Assembly: GCA_015075275.1 (NCBI GenBank)
Contig: JABTUU010000001.1
Location: 62,001 to 126,000, forward strand
DNA length: 64,000 nt
DNA from: Anaerolineales bacterium
Lineage (GTDB): Bacteria; Chloroflexota; Anaerolineae; Anaerolineales; Villigracilaceae
Direction: 5' to 3'
Below the pieces are notes generated by a model. That model worked only from the letters and a program-made list of their open reading frames with translations, had not been told where the DNA came from and ran no database searches. Position numbers and translations under genes: made by a program. Below are positions 59,514 through 64,000 of the stretch, piece after piece. Each line of letters starts with the position of its first letter. The stretch's first letter is position 1.

Positions 59514-61244
59514 ATGCTTACCGAACTCCGTATCCACAACTTTGCCATCATAGATAAACTCGATCTGCGTTTTGGTCCTGGTCTCATCATCCTCACGGGT
59601 GAAACGGGCGCGGGCAAGTCCATTATCCTCGATGCTGTCGTCATGCTCATCGGCGGCAAAGCGGACACGACCTTCGTGCGCACCGATTCAGATGCCGCGT
59701 TCGTCGAGGGTGTATTCCAACTCAAAGGTCCGGAAAGAGAAGCGGTGCACGACATCCTGAACCGCGAAGAATTGATGGATGATCCGAACTATGTCGTGCT
59801 GATGCGCGAAGTCCGAAAAGAGGGGCGGAGCGTGGCGCGCGTCAACGGGCGGACGGTGAACGTTTCGTTATTAAAGGAAATCGGATCGCTCGTCGTGGAT
59901 ATTCACGGGCAAGCGGAACATTTATCGCTTCTCGATTCACGCGCCCATTTGGGCTTGCTTGACCGCTACGCGGAAGTTTCGCGTCCCCTCAGCGAATATC
60001 GGCAGACGTATCATGCGCTGCTCGGTGTGCGGCATGAGTTGAACGAATTACGAAAGGCGCAAGCGGACGCCGACCGCCGCATGGAATTTCTCACGTATCA
60101 AGCGGAGGAGATTGAAGCCGCGCGATTGAAAGTGGGCGAGGATGAAGAGTTGCGCAAGGAGCGCGACAGACTCGCGAATGCCGAGTCGTTGGCGCAGAAT
60201 GCGCAAGAGGCGTTGACTGTGTTGGAAGAAGGCTCGCCTGAGACTCCCGCCGCAACCGATCTGATTGGGCAAGCCGCGCAAGCGCTCGCCGCGTTGGCAA
60301 AAATTGATTCGGCGCAAAGCGAGTTGGCGAATCAAGCCGAAGTGTTGATAGACACGATCTCGGATGTGGTTCATAACTTGCGCGATTATTTGGAAGAGAT
60401 CGAATTCAACCCGAAGAGACTCGACCAAGTGGAAGAGCGACTCGATATGATCCATTCGCTCACGCGCAAATACGGCGGGAACATCCCCGCGGTGATCGCT
60501 TCTGGCGAGAACGCGCGCAAACAATTGGAAACGATCACGGGCGCGGCGGATCGCATTGACGAATTGGAAATGGAAGAAGCGAAACTGTTGGAGAAACTCG
60601 GCAAACAAGGGTTGGCTCTTTCAGAAAAACGCAAGTCTGCCGCGACGAAGATGGGAAGCGGCATCGAAACTGAACTGGACGATTTGAAAATGTCCGCCGC
60701 GAAATTTGGCGTAGACTTTCAGACCAAGCCCGACCCAAACGGAGTTCTGCTCAACGGCGGTCCGCGCATTGGGTTTGACCAGAACGGAATTGACCGCGTC
60801 GAATTTTTGATCGCGCCGAATCCTGGCGAGGGACTCAAACCTCTCGTAAAAATTGCCTCAGGCGGCGAAACGTCCCGTTTGATGTTGGGGTTGAAAAACG
60901 TGCTTGCCCGCGCCGACGAAGTCCCTTCGTTGATCTTCGACGAAATTGATCAAGGCATCGGCGGGCGCGTGGGCATGGTTGTCGGTCAGAAGTTGTGGAA
61001 TCTCTCGCGCTCGCATCAAGTCTTCTGCGTGACGCATCTCCCGCAGTTGGCTGTCTTCGGCGACGAGCATTATCAAGTGCAAAAATTGATCCAAGGCAAC
61101 CGCACGCTGACGCGCGTCGAACGGTTGGACGGCGAGCCGCGTCTGCTCGAACTCTCGCAAATGCTCGGCGAAGTGGGCGAGGGGACGCTGAGGTCCGCGC
61201 ATGAGTTGTTGCAAGTGGCGAGACAGATGATCAAGGGAAAATGA
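59514..61244 (+). CDS. recN: DNA repair protein RecN
   Basis: A 576-residue SMC-like ATPase for double-strand break repair. Walker A GETGAGKS at residues 29-36, a central coiled coil (residues ~155-390), the SGGETSRLMLGLK signature and Walker B SLIFDEIDQGIGG near residue 490, then VTHLPQLA. Length is as usual for RecN. Ends in a hairpin terminator. Confidence 0.95.
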   Translation: MLTELRIHNFAIIDKLDLRFGPGLIILTGETGAGKSIILDAVVMLIGGKADTTFVRTDSDAAFVEGVFQLKGPEREAVHDILNREELMDDPNYVVLMREVRKEGRSVARVNGRTVNVSLLKEIGSLVVDIHGQAEHLSLLDSRAHLGLLDRYAEVSRPLSEYRQTYHALLGVRHELNELRKAQADADRRMEFLTYQAEEIEAARLKVGEDEELRKERDRLANAESLAQNAQEALTVLEEGSPETPAATDLIGQAAQALAALAKIDSAQSELANQAEVLIDTISDVVHNLRDYLEEIEFNPKRLDQVEERLDMIHSLTRKYGGNIPAVIASGENARKQLETITGAADRIDELEMEEAKLLEKLGKQGLALSEKRKSAATKMGSGIETELDDLKMSAAKFGVDFQTKPDPNGVLLNGGPRIGFDQNGIDRVEFLIAPNPGEGLKPLVKIASGGETSRLMLGLKNVLARADEVPSLIFDEIDQGIGGRVGMVVGQKLWNLSRSHQVFCVTHLPQLAVFGDEHYQVQKLIQGNRTLTRVERLDGEPRLLELSQMLGEVGEGTLRSAHELLQVARQMIKGK

Positions 61245-61247
61245 AAA

Positions 61248-61280
61248 AAGACCCTGCTGAAAAGCAGGGTCTTCGTTTTT
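61248..61280. terminator. Terminator between recN and the DtxR-family gene
   Basis: A perfect 11-bp stem (AAGACCCTGCT with AGCAGGGTCTT), GAAA loop and T5 tail; an A run on the other side allows use in both directions. Confidence 0.9.
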
Positions 61281-61992
61281 AATTCGATTTACCATATGCC
61301 GTCTTCAACGGCGGCAGTTTATTCCCCTCGCCCTTTTTCGTCACTTCCACCCAAATGGACTCTGATAATTCATAACCGATGATATGATCGTGCGGCTTCA
61401 TTTCGAGTCTCAGCGGACCCTTGAATGGGGCGCAACTTAATAAATGGAATGGCGTCTCTGGGACGAGACCAATTTCCGCAATGTAACGCAACTTATCCAT
61501 GTCGTGCGTGCGGACTCGGCTGACCATACAATCGGAGCCAGAAGGCACATTCGACAGCGGCTCATCCTCAACAGTAGGCATGACGCCCTCTTTAGATGGA
61601 ATCGGTTCGCCATGCGGACAACGTGTGGGCTGACCCGCCAGTTCAAACATCCGATCTTCAAGCTCGTCGTTGACGCCCTTCTCGAACACATCCGCAAGCT
61701 CATGGGCGGACGCCCAGTCGTACTTCATTACTTTGACGAGGAATGCCTCGGTCAGACGGTGACGGCGTAACGCAGGCATGGCGATCCGCTCGCCTGTCCG
61801 CGTCAGACGGATGCCGCGGTAAGGCTCGTAAGTTAAATATCCGCTTTTGCTGAGGCGTTTAACCATTGTGGCGATGGCTTGAGCGGATGCGTTTATGTGC
61901 GCGCTGAGAAGCGCCAGCGGCACAAGGTCGTGATCTTGTTGTAGGCGGTAAATTTCGGCGGCGTAACGCCGCATGGCGGGGCTGACAGTCAT
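61279..61992 (-). CDS. DtxR/MntR-family metal-dependent regulator
   Basis: A 237-residue regulator: N-terminal winged HTH (SPAMRRYAAEIYRLQQDHDLVPLALLSAHINASAQAIATMVKRL), a dimer/metal domain (RRHRLTEAFLVKVMKYDWASAHELADVFEKGVNDELEDRMFEL, with CPHGEPIPS) and a C-terminal FeoA/SH3-like domain. Members repress uptake genes when bound to Fe(II) or Mn(II). The ATG at 61992 has GGAG four bases upstream; in-frame ATGs farther up lie in a repeat-like stretch. It is divergent from the Asp/His-rich gene at 62270. Confidence 0.85.
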   Translation of the reverse strand: MTVSPAMRRYAAEIYRLQQDHDLVPLALLSAHINASAQAIATMVKRLSKSGYLTYEPYRGIRLTRTGERIAMPALRRHRLTEAFLVKVMKYDWASAHELADVFEKGVNDELEDRMFELAGQPTRCPHGEPIPSKEGVMPTVEDEPLSNVPSGSDCMVSRVRTHDMDKLRYIAEIGLVPETPFHLLSCAPFKGPLRLEMKPHDHIIGYELSESIWVEVTKKGEGNKLPPLKTAYGKSN

Positions 61993-62016
61993 TGAACTCC
62001 ATGGATATCGTGTCAT

Positions 62017-62040
62017 TGTAGGGGCGGGGTCTCTCCGCCG
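62017..62040. repeat. Short GC-rich repeat (GTAGGGGCGGGGTCT type)
   Basis: Resembles the widespread GTAGGGGCGGGGTCTCCCCGCC intergenic repeat; the GGCGG and CCGCC parts can pair. It lies in the 277-base gap between two divergent genes, which shows no gene. Confidence 0.45.
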
Positions 62041-62269
62041 AGATTTCAACCAATGTCTTGAAGATTTTTTCGTCTTGATGTTCTGCGGGAAAATCGCGAA
62101 GGTCAAAATCATCAACATGATTGAAAACTGATCGTCGTGGAATATAACACAATTTCATTATAAATATCTAGACTATTCAGGTTGCGGTCATTATCATGTG
62201 CCTGGCTTCTAGATCAAGAAGCGCCAGCCGATTTGTCGGCTCATTCAAATCTATTCAAAGGAGTAAAAT

Positions 62270-62764
62270 ATGTCCTACACGATCGATGAAAGTATGAAGC
62301 CCTTGTATGTTCTGCGCTTCTATGGTTACTTATCTCTTGAAAATATGAAGCAATTATTCGCCGATGTTGATACGCTGTTATCCTCTAGCGGAAAGTTTGG
62401 CGTAGTAACGGTCTATAAAGCAACGGATGATCATGGGACAGATGAAGATTTCGAGAAGGACTTTGACGGAAACCTGGATGAATTGGACGACCGCGAGCAT
62501 GACGATGAACACGGTCATACACATAAACACGAACCTGGCGTCGCCAGAACCTTTAAATCATGGATCGTTGCAAAGCGAGAGCGTTTTGGACAAGATTGCG
62601 TGGGCTTTGCCATGGTCAGCGCGAACAGCAAGTTTGTATCCTTCTATAAACCGTTAGCGAACAAGATCATTAGCCGTATGTATAATTGCCCTGGCGCACT
62701 GTTCGGTAACGAAGAAGAGGCTTTAGCTTGGGTGAAAGATAGAATGCCGCAACTAGTTGGGTGA
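62270..62764 (+). CDS. Unknown protein with Asp/His-rich central segment
   Basis: A 164-residue soluble protein I cannot assign. Residues ~1-50 and ~90-164 look like an alpha/beta domain of STAS/SpoIIAA-like pattern (PLYVLRFYGYLSLENMKQLFADVDTLL; GFAMVSANSKFVSFYKPLANKI). Between them is an acidic, then His-rich stretch (DDREHDDEHGHTHKHEPG) that could bind divalent metals. AAGGAG precedes the ATG. The divergent neighbour is a DtxR-type metalloregulator, which suggests, but does not show, a metal-related role. Confidence 0.6.
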   Translation: MSYTIDESMKPLYVLRFYGYLSLENMKQLFADVDTLLSSSGKFGVVTVYKATDDHGTDEDFEKDFDGNLDELDDREHDDEHGHTHKHEPGVARTFKSWIVAKRERFGQDCVGFAMVSANSKFVSFYKPLANKIISRMYNCPGALFGNEEEALAWVKDRMPQLVG

Positions 62765-62921
62765 TCTGCCTGTTCGGCTAGTTCGCACTGTAATTCAAGG
62801 CGCCTACAGAACATCCCGTCTATGTGTTACCTTGTATACTATGGTTTCGATGCGCCCTTTGTCTCCGCTACGCTCTGTTCGACCGCCAAACTATCAAACT
62901 AACTAACTGCCAAACTAACCT

Positions 62922-64000
62922 ATGCACATCAAACGCCTCCAACTTGCCTTCATCCATACGGCTGTCGCCATCACGCTCGTGCCGATTAACAGCACGCTCA
63001 ATCGCGTGATGATCTTCGATCTCGGTTTTTCAAAAACCCTCTTCACACTGCTTGCAATCTTCCCTTACTTGCTCGCGCCGATTCAAGTTGCCATCGGCTC
63101 ATTCTCCGATCGTAACCCGATCTTCGGGTATCGTCGCACGCCGTATATTTTCGCGGGCTTGTTCCTTTGCGTGATTGGAGTCGCTGTTGCGCCGCAAGTT
63201 GCCATCCTCATTAGCAAAAACTTCACGCTGGGAATCATCGTCGGCGTCCTTGCGTTCGGCGCGTGGGGCATGGGCTACAACCTTTCCGCCGTTTCGTATT
63301 TTTCACTCGCCACCGAAGTCTCAGGGCAAAAGGGACGCGGCGCGACGATTGCTACCATGTTTTTCGTGATGGTCATCGGTCTGATCGCGACAGGCATCAC
63401 CCTTAGCCGCCTCGTGCCGACGTACACTCCCGAAGCGTTGACGCGCGCCTTCACCCTCGTCGCTGTCTCCGCCCTGACCTTGGGCCTACTCGGGCTCTTC
63501 AAGCTTGAGCCTAAATCCTCAGCAGACTCAAGTCCGCGCTCCGAAAACTATACGCTGAAAGAGATGGTCTCTGCCATCAAAGAGAATCGCGTTGCAAAAA
63601 TTTTCTTCGTTTATTTACTCTTGCTCCTCGCCGCGATTCTGGGACAGGATGTTCTCCTCGAACCCTTCGGCGCGCAAGCCTTCGGCATGACTCTCGCACA
63701 GACGTCGCGCATCGTTTCGATCAGCAGTACATTCACGTTGGTCGCGTTCATCGTCGCAGGTTTCATGGAAGGACGCGTGAACAAGAAGGTCATCGCGCAG
63801 ATCGGCAACCTCGGCGCATTGGCTGGCTTTGTCATCGTCATCGTCAGCGGATTGATGGCGTCATTGTCGCTTTTCTATATCGGCATCACTCTGTTGGGAT
63901 TCGGCACGGGCATTTCGACTGTTGCGAATCTTGCGTTGATGTTCGAGCTAACTGTCCCCGAAAAAGTCGGTTTATACATCGGCGCGTGGGGCTTCTCGAA
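62922..64000 (+). CDS. PucC/BCH-family MFS transporter (3' truncated by window edge)
   Basis: The frame from the ATG at 62922 stays open to the window end (359 codons). The N-terminus fits the PUCC family (PF03209): STLNRVMIFDLGFSKTLFTLL, LLAPIQVAIGSFSDRNPIFGYRRTPYI, then helices with AWGMGYNLSAVSYFSLATEVSGQKGRG. About ten helices are visible. PucC and its relatives help assemble bacteriochlorophyll-protein complexes in phototrophs, but the family also occurs elsewhere. No photosynthesis gene is in the window. A 157-base gap upstream (62765-62921) holds a TATACT-like box and a CAAACTAACTAACT-type low-complexity stretch, no gene. Confidence 0.8.
   Translation, partial: MHIKRLQLAFIHTAVAITLVPINSTLNRVMIFDLGFSKTLFTLLAIFPYLLAPIQVAIGSFSDRNPIFGYRRTPYIFAGLFLCVIGVAVAPQVAILISKNFTLGIIVGVLAFGAWGMGYNLSAVSYFSLATEVSGQKGRGATIATMFFVMVIGLIATGITLSRLVPTYTPEALTRAFTLVAVSALTLGLLGLFKLEPKSSADSSPRSENYTLKEMVSAIKENRVAKIFFVYLLLLLAAILGQDVLLEPFGAQAFGMTLAQTSRIVSISSTFTLVAFIVAGFMEGRVNKKVIAQIGNLGALAGFVIVIVSGLMASLSLFYIGITLLGFGTGISTVANLALMFELTVPEKVGLYIGAWGFS

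Noticed and set aside
60048..60608. Long open frame antisense to recN (186 codons)
   Set aside because: Lies fully inside recN on the other strand, low-complexity composition and no start signal.

Overview
The window (64 kb, moderate GC, genes closely packed on both strands) looks like a chromosomal segment of a Chloroflexota bacterium, most likely class Anaerolineae. This is an inference from gene content: a nuoG-to-nuoN run of complex I, a bacterial translin, a PHP-type DnaE, a PucC-like carrier, two-component genes with GAF/PAS sensors, and the kinds of short palindromic and GA-rich intergenic repeats common in Anaerolineae assemblies. No rRNA, transposase, integrase, phage or CRISPR array was found. 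No gap between genes exceeds 300 bases.

Layout. 1-8.8 kb: the 3' end of nuoG and complete nuoH-I-J-K-L-M-N, closed by a terminator. 8.9-14.4 kb: a thioesterase and an FAD amine-oxidase-like gene, then a damaged block: a sensor kinase, its OmpR-type regulator and a zinc-type alcohol dehydrogenase, all with frameshifts, a DUF1905 scrap, and a truncated second copy of the FAD gene. Genes in the rest of the window are almost all intact, so this damage is local. 14.4-26.3 kb: aldo/keto reductase, HAD phosphatase, DHA2 drug exporter, lipoyl synthase with an NfeD/ClpP-class membrane protease, an MFS carrier with a methyltransferase, lone imidazolonepropionase, a diguanylate cyclase and arginase. 26.4-33 kb: receiver protein, inositol-monophosphatase family enzyme, tRNA-Arg(GCG), surE, tRNA-Lys(UUU), dnaE. 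33-47.7 kb: AAC(3)-like acetyltransferase, enoyl-CoA hydratase, HAD phosphatase, GAF/PAS kinase, a metallo-beta-lactamase-fold protein coupled to an AsnA-type asparaginase, a kinase with a pseudo-receiver, an ssb-DUF3467-translin-membrane protein operon, a phosphodiesterase/FAD-protein pair, a receiver protein and a flippase-like membrane protein.

47.8-64 kb: a cyclic-nucleotide-binding/PH-like membrane protein with def, recF, a nucleotidyltransferase and nth; a leftward set (MazG-like, orphan HigA-like, F420/LLM oxidoreductase, M42 peptidase, membrane NERD protein, HicB-like, thioesterase); a rightward Cas4-like nuclease split into two membrane-anchored halves, then nadK, a B-box zinc-finger membrane protein and recN; a DtxR-family regulator beside an Asp/His-rich protein; and a partial PucC-like carrier running off the end.

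Two themes stand out. About eleven genes have a TATAAT-like -10 box ending 6-7 bases before the start codon, with no ribosome binding site, which predicts leaderless mRNAs. Second, 55.8-58.0 kb carries two nuclease-fold proteins (NERD and Cas4-like), each tied to the membrane by a pair of helices, encoded a few hundred bases apart. DNA maintenance genes (dnaE, ssb, recF, nth, recN) are scattered through the window.
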